A DNA stretch of 64,000 bases from Halomonas sp. TA22. GTDB lineage: Bacteria > Pseudomonadota > Gammaproteobacteria > Pseudomonadales > Halomonadaceae. The notes beneath the pieces are model-generated. The model was not told where the DNA came from and made no database searches. It saw nothing but the letters and a program-made list of their open reading frames with translations. Location of the stretch: the NCBI RefSeq assembly GCF_013009075.1, contig NZ_CP053108.1, forward strand, positions 1,054,001-1,118,000, given 5' to 3'. A program made the position numbers and the translations under genes. The first letter of the stretch is position 1. The number at the start of each line of letters is the position of its first letter. Below are positions 56,873 to 64,000 of this stretch, one piece after another.

Positions 56873-57982
56873 CTAGGACTCGCCCTGGAGCGCGCCACGG
56901 GAAGCTCCCGACTCCGTCAGCCAGCGCTGTGCTTCCTCGGAGCCGCGCTCGCTGGCCCTGCGCAGCGCCTGCTCGGCGAGTTCAGTCTCCCCCCAGTCAA
57001 GAGCAAGATGACCCAGTTGCAGCCAGTCCTGGGCGGCATCGCTGCGCTCTGCCACCCGCCGCCAGACGCCAAGCGCTCGCTGGCGATCCCGAGCCGCCTG
57101 CCAGGCTTGTGCAAGCAGCCGGACATGCTCATCGCTTTCGGTCACGATGCCCTCCTCGATCGCCCGCTCAATTCGCTCCGCGCCGCGGGCCGGCGTACCC
57201 CCGGCCAAGTGCAGACGCACCAGCGTGATCAGCGCCTCCTCCCCTGTCAGCACTCCCAGCCGCCAGCCCGCTTCCCAGATTGCTGCCGCCTGCCCCGGCT
57301 CCCCCACTCGTTGCGCCAGGGCGGCGACACGACGCCAATCCTGCTCGCTGGAGGTTTCGTCAAGCTGAGCCTCCAGCTGAGCCAGCGCCTCACCGGCGCG
57401 TCCCGAACGCTGATAGACCGTAGCTGCCAGCGACTGCTGATCGACATCTGGCGCCGGTGTCTCCTCCAGCGCCCGCGTCACCCAGTCAGCGGACTCCTGC
57501 CAGCGTTCGAGCCTTGCCAGCGCGCGCGCCATCCTCCAACGGTCACGAGCCTGCCCAGCGTTACTGGCAAACCACTCCTCAAGAAGCACGACACCCTGCT
57601 CGGTCTGACCCGACGCGAGCCGTAAGCCGGCCTCCTCGCGTAGCCAGCGATCACGCTGCTGCGGCTCGATCCCCTGCGTCTCGCGCGCCTGATACAATAG
57701 ATCGGCCGCGACGTCGGCACGCTCCTGCCGCGCCTCGGCACCGGCGGCAAGCTGCAGATAGAGCACACGCGCCCAGCGGTCGGCGCTGTTGCCGCCGGCA
57801 AGTCGTTCGGCTTGACGGCGGGCTCGTTGGCTGACTGCCTCGCGGTCCCCCTCCTGCAGCTGTTGCTGCAGGGCATTCAGATCGGCAATGACATCGCCGG
57901 GTAGCGCCGGTGCGGCCCCCACTGGCGCTGACAGGATCAGCGAGCCAAGCAGTAGCCACCAAGTGAAGCGGAGTGGGGACAT
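56873..57982 (-). CDS. Periplasmic TPR protein of the TonB2 operon
   Basis: 369 residues with a signal peptide (LLLGSLILSAPVGAAPA) and about eight helical tetratricopeptide-like units, for example WQESADWVTRALEET and RALGVWRRVAERSDAAQDWL. The start lies 4 nt after the tonB stop, with GAGGTG before it. In Vibrio a TPR protein also ends the TonB2 operon; its role is to assist iron-complex uptake by unknown contacts. Confidence 0.82.
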   Translation of the reverse strand: MSPLRFTWWLLLGSLILSAPVGAAPALPGDVIADLNALQQQLQEGDREAVSQRARRQAERLAGGNSADRWARVLYLQLAAGAEARQERADVAADLLYQARETQGIEPQQRDRWLREEAGLRLASGQTEQGVVLLEEWFASNAGQARDRWRMARALARLERWQESADWVTRALEETPAPDVDQQSLAATVYQRSGRAGEALAQLEAQLDETSSEQDWRRVAALAQRVGEPGQAAAIWEAGWRLGVLTGEEALITLVRLHLAGGTPARGAERIERAIEEGIVTESDEHVRLLAQAWQAARDRQRALGVWRRVAERSDAAQDWLQLGHLALDWGETELAEQALRRASERGSEEAQRWLTESGASRGALQGES

Positions 57983-57986
57983 GGCA

Positions 57987-58760
57987 TCACCTCAATTGGA
58001 ATTCCAGACGTTGACGGGCTCGGCGTAACCGGTCGGCAGGCTCGAACTGCCAGTTGGCCACGGCCTGCTGAGCCGCACTATCGAAGACGCTGCGCGGGCT
58101 GGCATCGACAACCTGGATGGAGGAGCGATCGACACTACCATCGGGACGGATCATGAACTGCAGCTCCACGTAGCCCTCGAGCCCCCGCCGCTGAGCTCGC
58201 GTGGGATACTCCGGCGGCACGCGGCGCGTTGGCGTGATCTGTCCGACATCCATCGGCGTCTGCGGCGCAGGCTCGGCCTGTGCCTGGGCCGGTTGCGCCG
58301 CTGATGCAACGGGGGCCGGCTCGGGCGATGGTGCGGGGGCCGGCTGAGACGTCGGTTCCGGCCGTGGCTGTGACTCGGGCTCAGGCTGTGGCTCGGGCTG
58401 AGGTTCCGGTATCTCGATCTCGGTGAGCTCCGGCAGTGCCTCGTCGAGCTCCAGCGGAACCACCTCCTCGGTTGGCAGTTCAGGCTCGGGTAGCGCGATG
58501 GGACTCTCCATCATGAGTACCGGCTCCGGCATTGGCGGCGGCTCCGCTGCCGGCAGCGGCGGCGGCGGCGGCGGGAGTTCCGCGGCGGCTTCGGCGACCT
58601 CGACCTCGGGCACGTCGGGCATATCGACCATGCTCAGGCTCATCTGCACCTCGAGCTCGTCGTACTCCTCCTGTGGCGGCGCCACCAGCAGTGCCAGCAG
58701 CCAGAACAGCAGCAGTGCCAGGGTGATCCCCCCCGCTATCGAGAAGGATGCCCGCATCAT
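57987..58760 (-). CDS. tonB: Energy transducer TonB (TonB2 type)
   Basis: 257 residues. One N-terminal membrane helix (SIAGGITLALLLFWLLALLV), a long proline/glutamate-rich spacer (about 40-165, with ELPPPPPPLPAAEPPP and repeated PEPQPEPQ-type units), and a C-terminal TonB domain (YPTRAQRRGLEGYVELQFMI). It carries proton-motive energy from ExbB/ExbD to outer-membrane receptors. The ATG at 58760 overlaps the exbD stop by 4 nt; the next ATG, at 58757, is an alternative start. Confidence 0.9.
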   Translation of the reverse strand: MMRASFSIAGGITLALLLFWLLALLVAPPQEEYDELEVQMSLSMVDMPDVPEVEVAEAAAELPPPPPPLPAAEPPPMPEPVLMMESPIALPEPELPTEEVVPLELDEALPELTEIEIPEPQPEPQPEPESQPRPEPTSQPAPAPSPEPAPVASAAQPAQAQAEPAPQTPMDVGQITPTRRVPPEYPTRAQRRGLEGYVELQFMIRPDGSVDRSSIQVVDASPRSVFDSAAQQAVANWQFEPADRLRRARQRLEFQLR

Positions 58761-59164
58761 GGGGCGCTCCGGCTTGCGGCGACCGCCACCTGCTCCACAC
58801 CGGCCTCGCGTATGCGATCCATCACCTCGATCAGCAGCCCCGTGGTGGAGTCGCGATCGGCCTGGATCACCACCGAGCCATCGCTGCTCACGAGTGCCGC
58901 CACCTCTCCTCCCACACGGTGAATATCGACCGGCTTGCCATCCACCCACACCGCTCCCTCCGGCGTGATGGCGACCATCACCTGGGCGTCGGGTCGCGGG
59001 CTTGCCGCGCTCGATTCGGGGCGCTGAATTTCCACCCCGCTCTCCTTGATGAAGCTGGTGGTCACGATGAAGAAGATCAGCATGATGAAGACCACATCCA
59101 GCATCGGCGTCAAATTGACCTCGCTGGCTTCGCCGTTGTCGGCGCCAAGGCGGCGTCTACGCAT
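58757..59164 (-). CDS. exbD: Biopolymer transport protein ExbD
   Basis: 135 residues with one membrane helix that carries the proton-related aspartate D23 (LTPMLDVVFIMLIFFIVTT), then a periplasmic ExbD/TolR domain. Partner of ExbB and TonB in the inner membrane. The ATG at 59164 lies inside the end of exbB (8-nt overlap, 59157-59164), and it overlaps tonB by 4 nt, so the set is made together. Confidence 0.92.
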   Translation of the reverse strand: MRRRRLGADNGEASEVNLTPMLDVVFIMLIFFIVTTSFIKESGVEIQRPESSAASPRPDAQVMVAITPEGAVWVDGKPVDIHRVGGEVAALVSSDGSVVIQADRDSTTGLLIEVMDRIREAGVEQVAVAASRSAP

Positions 59165-59693
59165 CGGTTTCCTCCACGGCGCGGGCCAAGCGGTCATGCA
59201 ACCGCTGGTCCTCGCGTCGAATGATGTGCTCAAGGCGACTGGTGAATAGCAGCCCCACGACTGCCACGGCCATGCCGGCCAGGGTTGGCAGGGTCGCGCG
59301 AGCCACGCCATCCGCCATCGCCCGGGCCTGGCTGGTTTCGGTCAATGCCAGACTATCGAAGACGGCGATCATGCCGGTCACGGTGCCGAGCAGTCCCAGC
59401 AAAGGGCAGAGCGCCACCAGCAGTTTCAGCCAGGGCAACGGACGGCGCAGCCGCCCGATGAGCTCGCGGGACCAGACATCACGCAGCGTCAGTGCACTCC
59501 AGCTGAGATGATCGGAACGCCTTGCCCAGCGGCCGATCAAGGCATTGCGGGTCCGACGATAGGTGATGCGAAAGAACCAGACACGCTCCAGAGCCAGGCT
59601 GAACAGCAACATGGCCACCAGCGCAATCACCACCAGAACCGCCCCGCCCGCCTCGATCAGGCGCTCCAGAGGCTCAAGCCATAGCGGAATCAC
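59157..59693 (-). CDS. exbB: MotA/TolQ/ExbB proton channel family protein (ExbB2)
   Basis: About 178 residues, short ExbB with three hydrophobic segments: VLVVIALVAMLLFSLAL, LKLLVALCPLLGLLGTVTGM and TLPTLAGMAVAVVGLLFTS. The LLGLLGTVTGMI motif is the ExbB/TolQ hallmark. I chose the GTG at 59693, which follows AGGGAG by 8 nt; a GTG at 59702 overlaps that ribosome site. Either start lies within the 3' end of the upstream ttpC-like gene. Confidence 0.85.
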   Translation of the reverse strand: MIPLWLEPLERLIEAGGAVLVVIALVAMLLFSLALERVWFFRITYRRTRNALIGRWARRSDHLSWSALTLRDVWSRELIGRLRRPLPWLKLLVALCPLLGLLGTVTGMIAVFDSLALTETSQARAMADGVARATLPTLAGMAVAVVGLLFTSRLEHIIRREDQRLHDRLARAVEETDA

Positions 59694-61044
59694 GTACGTC
59701 ACTCCCTGAGAAGGACCGAGAAGTCGCTGAGCGCTGTTCCAGATGCTCGGCCAGGGCAGCGCTGGCCTGGCCCTCCACCACACCCGCCAGATGCCGGCTG
59801 CGGCTTGCCAGCGCCGTGTGAGCAAAGAGCAGCGGCACGGCAGTGATCAGTCCAAGCACGGTGGTCACCAGCGCCTGACTGATACCACCCGCCATCAACT
59901 GTGGATCGCCGGTACCGAACACCGTGATCGCCTGGAAGGTCACGATCATCCCGGTCACTGTTCCAAGCAACCCCAGCAACGGCGCCACGGCGGCCAGCAG
60001 CTTGACCAGCGGCTGGCCACGTTCGAGCCTCGGCATTTCGGCAAGTACCGCCTCGTCAAGCCTCGCCTCTAGCGCTTCGGGCACTTGTTCACCATGGATG
60101 GCACGAAAGCGCCGCAGTACCCGGCCAAGGGGGTTGTGGTCATGCAGCTGGCTCAGGTCGCGCAGCTGGCGGCGCACCGCGAGCGAGACCTGCAACAGGT
60201 AGCCATACTGCAGCAGTGCGACCAGTAGCCCGAATGCACCAAGCGCGACAACCACATAACCGACCGCCCCCCCCTGATGGAAACGCTCCATCAGCGAGGG
60301 TTGCTGTGCCAGCGCCGAGAGCACCTGGCCACGAGTCGGATCGAGGGCCAGAGTACGTGCATCGCCGGCATGGAATGCCGCCAGCGTGTTCGCCACCTCG
60401 GGCGGCGTGCGCTCGATGACCGCAAGCGTGGAGTCGTCGGCCCCCCTGCGCAATAACGCCTCTTCGGTAAAGGCGGCAAAGTCGCCAAGCCGCACCACCT
60501 CGCGCACGGAGACATCGCCGTCCGTACCCGCGACCGGCGCCTCGAAGCGCAGCACACGCCCGGTCTCAGCCGTCAGCGCCATGACGCTGTCGGCCAGGGT
60601 TTCGAGATGCTCACGCTGGAGCACCTCGACGTCGTCGAGCCGAGGCGGCAAGGCGGCATCACCTACCGCCGCCCAACTCTGCCCCAGCGCATCGCGAACC
60701 TCGCCGCTATGGCGCGCCAGGGTCGCAAGCACCGCCGCCAGATCATCGCCCTGCTCCTGCTGGCGGGCGTCAAGCTCTGCCCGGTGCTCCCGCTGCGCCT
60801 GTTGCCGCGCTTCCAGCGCCTCGCGCTGCTGTTGCGCGGCGGCATGCGCCGAGCGGGCTTCCTCGAGCGCCGCTTCCAGCCCCGCCTGATCTTCAAGCAA
60901 TTCGCTCAAGCGTGCCTGATCGCGAGCCTCCGCGGCTTCACGCTCGGCGCGCAGTGTCTGCAGCGGCTCCTGCTGCGCCTGTACCGAGGGAGCCAACAAC
61001 AGCGAGATCAGCACCAGGCTCTGAATGACCCGTGACAACTTCAT
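59674..61044 (-). CDS. TtpC-like large ExbB-family protein
   Basis: 456 residues. A signal sequence (ending PSVQAQ) and a long periplasmic coiled-coil region rich in Ala, Glu, Gln and Arg (about 25-130) precede a C-terminal MotA/TolQ/ExbB channel domain with PLLGLLGTVTGMIVTFQ and TTVLGLITAVPLLFAH. This extended form matches TtpC, the fourth component needed by the Vibrio TonB2 system. It overlaps the DUF3450 gene by 4 nt and exbB by about 20 nt. Confidence 0.85.
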   Translation of the reverse strand: MKLSRVIQSLVLISLLLAPSVQAQQEPLQTLRAEREAAEARDQARLSELLEDQAGLEAALEEARSAHAAAQQQREALEARQQAQREHRAELDARQQEQGDDLAAVLATLARHSGEVRDALGQSWAAVGDAALPPRLDDVEVLQREHLETLADSVMALTAETGRVLRFEAPVAGTDGDVSVREVVRLGDFAAFTEEALLRRGADDSTLAVIERTPPEVANTLAAFHAGDARTLALDPTRGQVLSALAQQPSLMERFHQGGAVGYVVVALGAFGLLVALLQYGYLLQVSLAVRRQLRDLSQLHDHNPLGRVLRRFRAIHGEQVPEALEARLDEAVLAEMPRLERGQPLVKLLAAVAPLLGLLGTVTGMIVTFQAITVFGTGDPQLMAGGISQALVTTVLGLITAVPLLFAHTALASRSRHLAGVVEGQASAALAEHLEQRSATSRSFSGSDVRDSAMA

Positions 61045-61844
61045 GAGTGCCCCTCCGCCGGTGCAGGCACCTCTTCCAATGGCTGCGAGACCGGCAGTCT
61101 CAACAGTGCAGGAGCCCGCTGATCGCGGGCGATACGCAGCGCGTTACGCACTTCACGTCGCTCGGCCTCGTCGAGCGCTTGCCAGCGTCGGGCGTCGGCC
61201 TGCCAGACTCCACCCTCACGGCCATCCGATGAGAGATAGTAGAAGCCAACCCGACCGATACGCAGGTAGTCGACTTCACGGCGCGCTTCACCCTCGTCGC
61301 TCTCGCTCAAATAACCACGCCAGGCATCCATTTCCCGGCCGTAGTCGAGCTCGGCGCGCCAGGCCGCCAGAATGCGCTCCAGTTGGTCTGCATCGGCAAG
61401 CTCGGGATTGGCCAGGCCACTCTCCACACTGGCAACGCGCGCCTGACGCTCTTCGATCAGAAAAGGCATATCCCGCTCGACCCATGAGGCAAGGCGCTCG
61501 ATCAGCCCACGCTTGAGCGATGGCAGCGCATCCCGGGTGGACTCAAGGGTATCCAGCGCCGCCTCTCGACGCTCCAGGGTATCGGCTTGACGCGTCAGAC
61601 GAGGTTCGAGCTCGGCATTGTAGCCGGTCAGTCGACTCGTCTCTCGCTCCAGACGACGCAGCTCCTGCAGGGCTTCCCGGGTTGCGTCATCAGCGGCATC
61701 GATCCTTGCCTGCAGCTCAGCCTGACGCTGCTGGGCCTCCCGCGCTTCGTGGCGAAGCGTCACCTCGGCAAAGGCCGGCGACGCCAGCGAGGCGCACAGC
61801 AGTAGGCAACACCAATGCCTGGATTGAATTGGGGTAGTACTCAC
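61041..61844 (-). CDS. DUF3450 periplasmic coiled-coil protein
   Basis: 267 residues from the GTG at 61844 (GGAG 7 nt upstream; earlier in-frame codons have no ribosome site). A signal peptide (CCLLLCASLASPAFA) is followed by long coiled-coil helices (EAQQRQAELQARIDAADDAT and onward) and a compact C-terminal part (GRVGFYYLSSDGREGGVW). DUF3450 genes regularly head TonB2/TtpC operons; function unknown. The start lies 188 bp from the divergent receptor. Confidence 0.82.
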   Translation of the reverse strand: MSTTPIQSRHWCCLLLCASLASPAFAEVTLRHEAREAQQRQAELQARIDAADDATREALQELRRLERETSRLTGYNAELEPRLTRQADTLERREAALDTLESTRDALPSLKRGLIERLASWVERDMPFLIEERQARVASVESGLANPELADADQLERILAAWRAELDYGREMDAWRGYLSESDEGEARREVDYLRIGRVGFYYLSSDGREGGVWQADARRWQALDEAERREVRNALRIARDQRAPALLRLPVSQPLEEVPAPAEGHS

Positions 61845-61926
61845 GTTGCATCTCCAGCGATCGACTCTTGGCAAACGGTTCCGGCAGTTACGGCGATGTC
61901 TTGCCGACCATCGATAGCCAATTATT

Positions 61927-61939
61927 GATAACAGTTATC
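61927..61939. promoter_or_regulatory. Fur-like palindrome, site 1
   Basis: GATAACAGTTATC, extended TGATAACAGTTATCG, is a perfect 13-bp palindrome. It keeps the outer TGATAA/TTATCA arms of the 7-1-7 Fur motif and differs at the inner pair. It sits just upstream of a possible -35 for the receptor. Confidence 0.5.
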
Positions 61940-61940
61940 G

Positions 61941-61970
61941 TTTACAAAAAAAGGGCATATGCGATAGATT
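61941..61970 (+). promoter_or_regulatory. Possible sigma-70 promoter for the TonB-dependent receptor
   Basis: TTTACA at 61941-61946 and TAGATT at 61965-61970, spacing 18 bp, in an AT-rich stretch between the two Fur-like sites. Moderate match only. Confidence 0.35.
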
Positions 61971-61986
61971 ACCATTTCAGATCAAC

Positions 61987-61999
61987 GATAACAGTTATC
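61987..61999. promoter_or_regulatory. Fur-like palindrome, site 2
   Basis: The same 13-bp sequence GATAACAGTTATC occurs exactly 60 bp from site 1 (extended CGATAACAGTTATCA), 34 bp before the receptor start. Being identical and in a divergent iron-uptake promoter supports a shared operator. Confidence 0.5.
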
Positions 62000-62032
62000 A
62001 GTTACTACAAAGCAAGGATTCAAGGAACCCCA

Positions 62033-64000
62033 ATGCGCATAACTCTCCGCTTCCCCTTCCAGCACTCAGGCCTGGCGTTGGCTATTGGCGCTGCCATGGC
62101 ATTTCCGGCCCAGGCCGAGCAGCGTCTCGATAGCATCGTCGTCACCGCCGCTGGCTTCGAGCAGGCGCTCAACGATGCACCGGCCAGCATTTCGGTCATT
62201 ACCCGGGAAGAGCTGCAACAGCGGCGCTTCACCAATATCGCCGAGGCACTTGCCGACGTACCGGGCGTCGATGTGCGCTCCGGCACCGGCAAGACAGGGG
62301 GGCTCAATATTGGAATTCGCGGCATGCCGAGCAATTACACCTTGATCCTGATCGATGGGCGCCGCCAGAACGCCTCGGGAGACGTGACGCCCAATGGCTT
62401 TGGCGAAACCGCGACCAGCTTCATGCCGCCACTGTCGGCCATCGAGCGCATCGAGGTGATCCGCGGTCCGATGTCGACGCTCTATGGCTCCGATGCCATG
62501 GGCGGTGTCATCAATATCATCACCCGCCCGGTCAGCAATACCTGGACAGGCAACGTGGCGGTCGACACGACGTTCCATCAGGATAGAGACGCGGGCAATT
62601 CCCAGAATATCAACCTCTATACCTCCGGCCCGCTGGTAGAGGACGTACTCGGTCTGCAACTGCGTGGCCGGCTGTTCGACCGAGACAGCTCCGAGCGCCT
62701 GATCGAGGATGGCACCGGTCGCGACCCGCGCCCCACGGAAGCCCGCATATATACCATCGGCGGTCGGCTGACGCTCAATGCCGATGAGGCCAATATCCTA
62801 TGGCTGGATGCCGAGCGTTCGCGTCAGACCTATGACAATGAAGATGGCCGCCTGGGCAACCTGGACACGCCCGCGCGCATCTTCGGCTATGAGGATGAAC
62901 TGCGCTTCAACCGCGACCAGGTGGCTCTCGGTCATACCGGACGTTACGCCGCTGGAACTCTCGAGAGCAGTATCACTCACAACACCACCGAGACACTGGG
63001 TCGCACCCTGCCCGCAGGGAGTGCACCCAACTACGGTTATGAAGCGGCCGGCGGCGAGCCTCGCCTGCTCGAGAATCGCGACATCGTGTTCGACACCAAG
63101 TTCGTGGCCCCCATCGAAGCGCACATGGTGAGCGTAGGTGCCCAGTACATCGATGCCAGACTGGAGGATGGTGCCGCAGGTAGCCAGGCCTTCGAACAGC
63201 AGAGTTGGGCCCTGTTCCTCGAGGACGAGTGGTGGCTGCGCGACGACTTGGCGCTGACGCTGGGTGGCCGCTATGAGGATCATGATGCTTTCGGCAGACA
63301 CTTCAGCCCACGCGGCTATCTGGTGTGGAACACCACCGACAACTGGACCCTGAAAGGTGGGATAAGCCAGGGTTACAAGACACCGACCCTCAATCAGCTG
63401 CACGATGGTGTGACTGGCTTCACCGCCCAAGGTCAGAGCATAACCATCGGCTCACCGGATCTGCAGCCTGAGGAGAGCACCAACTACGAGATTGGTGCGA
63501 TCTATGACAACCTGGAGGGCTTTTCCGCCGGCGCCACCGCGTTCTATAACCGCTTCAGCGACCGTATTGCCAATGCGGAAGATATTCCCAATTGCCAATA
63601 TATCGATAACACGGGCAACACACCCAACGCCAGCCTGCCTAACTGCATCAGTGTGGGCAACTTCACGGCACAGGAGGGTTTCAGCCAGCTGATCAATATC
63701 GACAAGGCAGAAACCCGTGGGATCGAGCTTACGGCTCGCTATCGCCTGGCACCCAACTGGGAAGTCCGTGGCGGCTACACCTATACCGACACCGAAATCA
63801 CCTCAGGCGACTATGAGGGGATGGTGTTGAGCAATACGCCTGACCATAAGCTGACCGCGAGCCTGACCTGGGACGTGACCAATCGTTTGAGCACCACGCT
63901 CGAGGGGGAGTACTACTCTTCACGCGAACGCTTCTCCGATGGCCTGCCGACCTCGGGCCAGAATCTGGCGCTCTATGAGCAGGTCGGCAACAAGCTCGAC
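62033..64000 (+). CDS. TonB-dependent outer-membrane siderophore receptor (FepA/CirA-like, 3' end cut)
   Basis: The first 656 residues are in the window. A signal peptide (to AQAEQ) is followed by a TonB box (RLDSIVVTAAG), a plug domain (SISVITREELQQRR, GLNIGIRGMPSNYTLILIDG, IRGPMSTLYGSDAMGGVINI) and beta-barrel strands. The LILIDGRRQN plug and strands such as WTLKGGISQGYKTPTLNQL resemble catecholate-type receptors of the CirA/FepA group; the exact ligand is not known. AAGGA lies 6-7 nt before the ATG. It is divergent from the TonB2 operon with two Fur-like palindromes between them. Confidence 0.88.
   Translation, partial: MRITLRFPFQHSGLALAIGAAMAFPAQAEQRLDSIVVTAAGFEQALNDAPASISVITREELQQRRFTNIAEALADVPGVDVRSGTGKTGGLNIGIRGMPSNYTLILIDGRRQNASGDVTPNGFGETATSFMPPLSAIERIEVIRGPMSTLYGSDAMGGVINIITRPVSNTWTGNVAVDTTFHQDRDAGNSQNINLYTSGPLVEDVLGLQLRGRLFDRDSSERLIEDGTGRDPRPTEARIYTIGGRLTLNADEANILWLDAERSRQTYDNEDGRLGNLDTPARIFGYEDELRFNRDQVALGHTGRYAAGTLESSITHNTTETLGRTLPAGSAPNYGYEAAGGEPRLLENRDIVFDTKFVAPIEAHMVSVGAQYIDARLEDGAAGSQAFEQQSWALFLEDEWWLRDDLALTLGGRYEDHDAFGRHFSPRGYLVWNTTDNWTLKGGISQGYKTPTLNQLHDGVTGFTAQGQSITIGSPDLQPEESTNYEIGAIYDNLEGFSAGATAFYNRFSDRIANAEDIPNCQYIDNTGNTPNASLPNCISVGNFTAQEGFSQLINIDKAETRGIELTARYRLAPNWEVRGGYTYTDTEITSGDYEGMVLSNTPDHKLTASLTWDVTNRLSTTLEGEYYSSRERFSDGLPTSGQNLALYEQVGNKLD

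Noticed and set aside
1-64000. CRISPR arrays, tRNA/rRNA genes, prophage or insertion sequences
   Set aside because: No regularly spaced repeats, cloverleaf genes, integrases or transposases were seen on either strand.

Overview
The window is high-GC gammaproteobacterial chromosomal DNA, most likely from a Halomonas-like member of the Halomonadaceae. That placement is inferred from gene content and order (a mucA/mucB/mucD-type sigma-E cluster next to lepA-lepB-rnc-era-recO-pdxJ, barA/gacS-cysM-rlmD-relA-mazG, a TtpC-type TonB2 operon) and was not tested by a database search. There are no rRNA or tRNA genes, no CRISPR array and no intact insertion sequence. Most of the window is ordinary, tightly packed core genome.

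Layout. Positions 1-1043 hold the start of an ACC deaminase gene (acdS, cut by the window edge) and its divergent Lrp-type regulator acdR. Positions 1095-12021 hold the most unusual block: two divergent cassettes of the poorly understood circularly permuted ATP-grasp / alpha-E / transglutaminase / DUF2126 amidoligase group, followed by a convergent zinc metallopeptidase. Positions 12183-25958 carry housekeeping and accessory genes: proS, a lytic transglycosylase, a putative Tat lipoprotein hydrolase with a membrane partner, a 40-residue membrane protein, an FKBP isomerase, rfaH, ampG, a SEC-C protein, an ABC1 kinase, topB, a panE-like gene and a 1-Cys peroxiredoxin. Positions 26007-28783 hold a two-component system and a divergent CBS protein. 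Positions 28865-37036 hold ppc, mazG, relA, rlmD and cysM. Positions 37239-45895 hold barA/gacS, pdxJ, recO, era, rnc, lepB and lepA. Positions 46064-50655 hold the envelope-stress locus rpoE-rseA-rseB-rseC-mucD. Positions 50957-56827 hold aroF, dinG, rhlB, a small basic protein and xthA. Positions 56873-64000 hold a six-gene TonB2-type energy-transduction operon divergent from a FepA/CirA-like outer-membrane receptor that runs off the window.

The strongest new signal is the 468-bp region between the two ATP-grasp cassettes. It holds a good sigma-54 (-24/-12) promoter match on each strand, pointing outward into each cassette, and between them an NtrC-like dyad plus an extra half-site at enhancer distance. 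This suggests that both cassettes are switched on together by nitrogen limitation. In the cassette that fuses ATP-grasp to alpha-E, the ATP-grasp part has lost residues that are present in the stand-alone paralogue next door, so one copy may be a non-catalytic partner.

The TonB2 operon and its receptor share a 188-bp divergent region with two identical 13-bp palindromes that resemble Fur boxes, fitting iron-controlled siderophore uptake. Smaller curiosities are a histidine/cysteine-rich tail on PdxJ, a 70-bp imperfect inverted repeat of REP type, and a 40-residue membrane protein with its own terminator.
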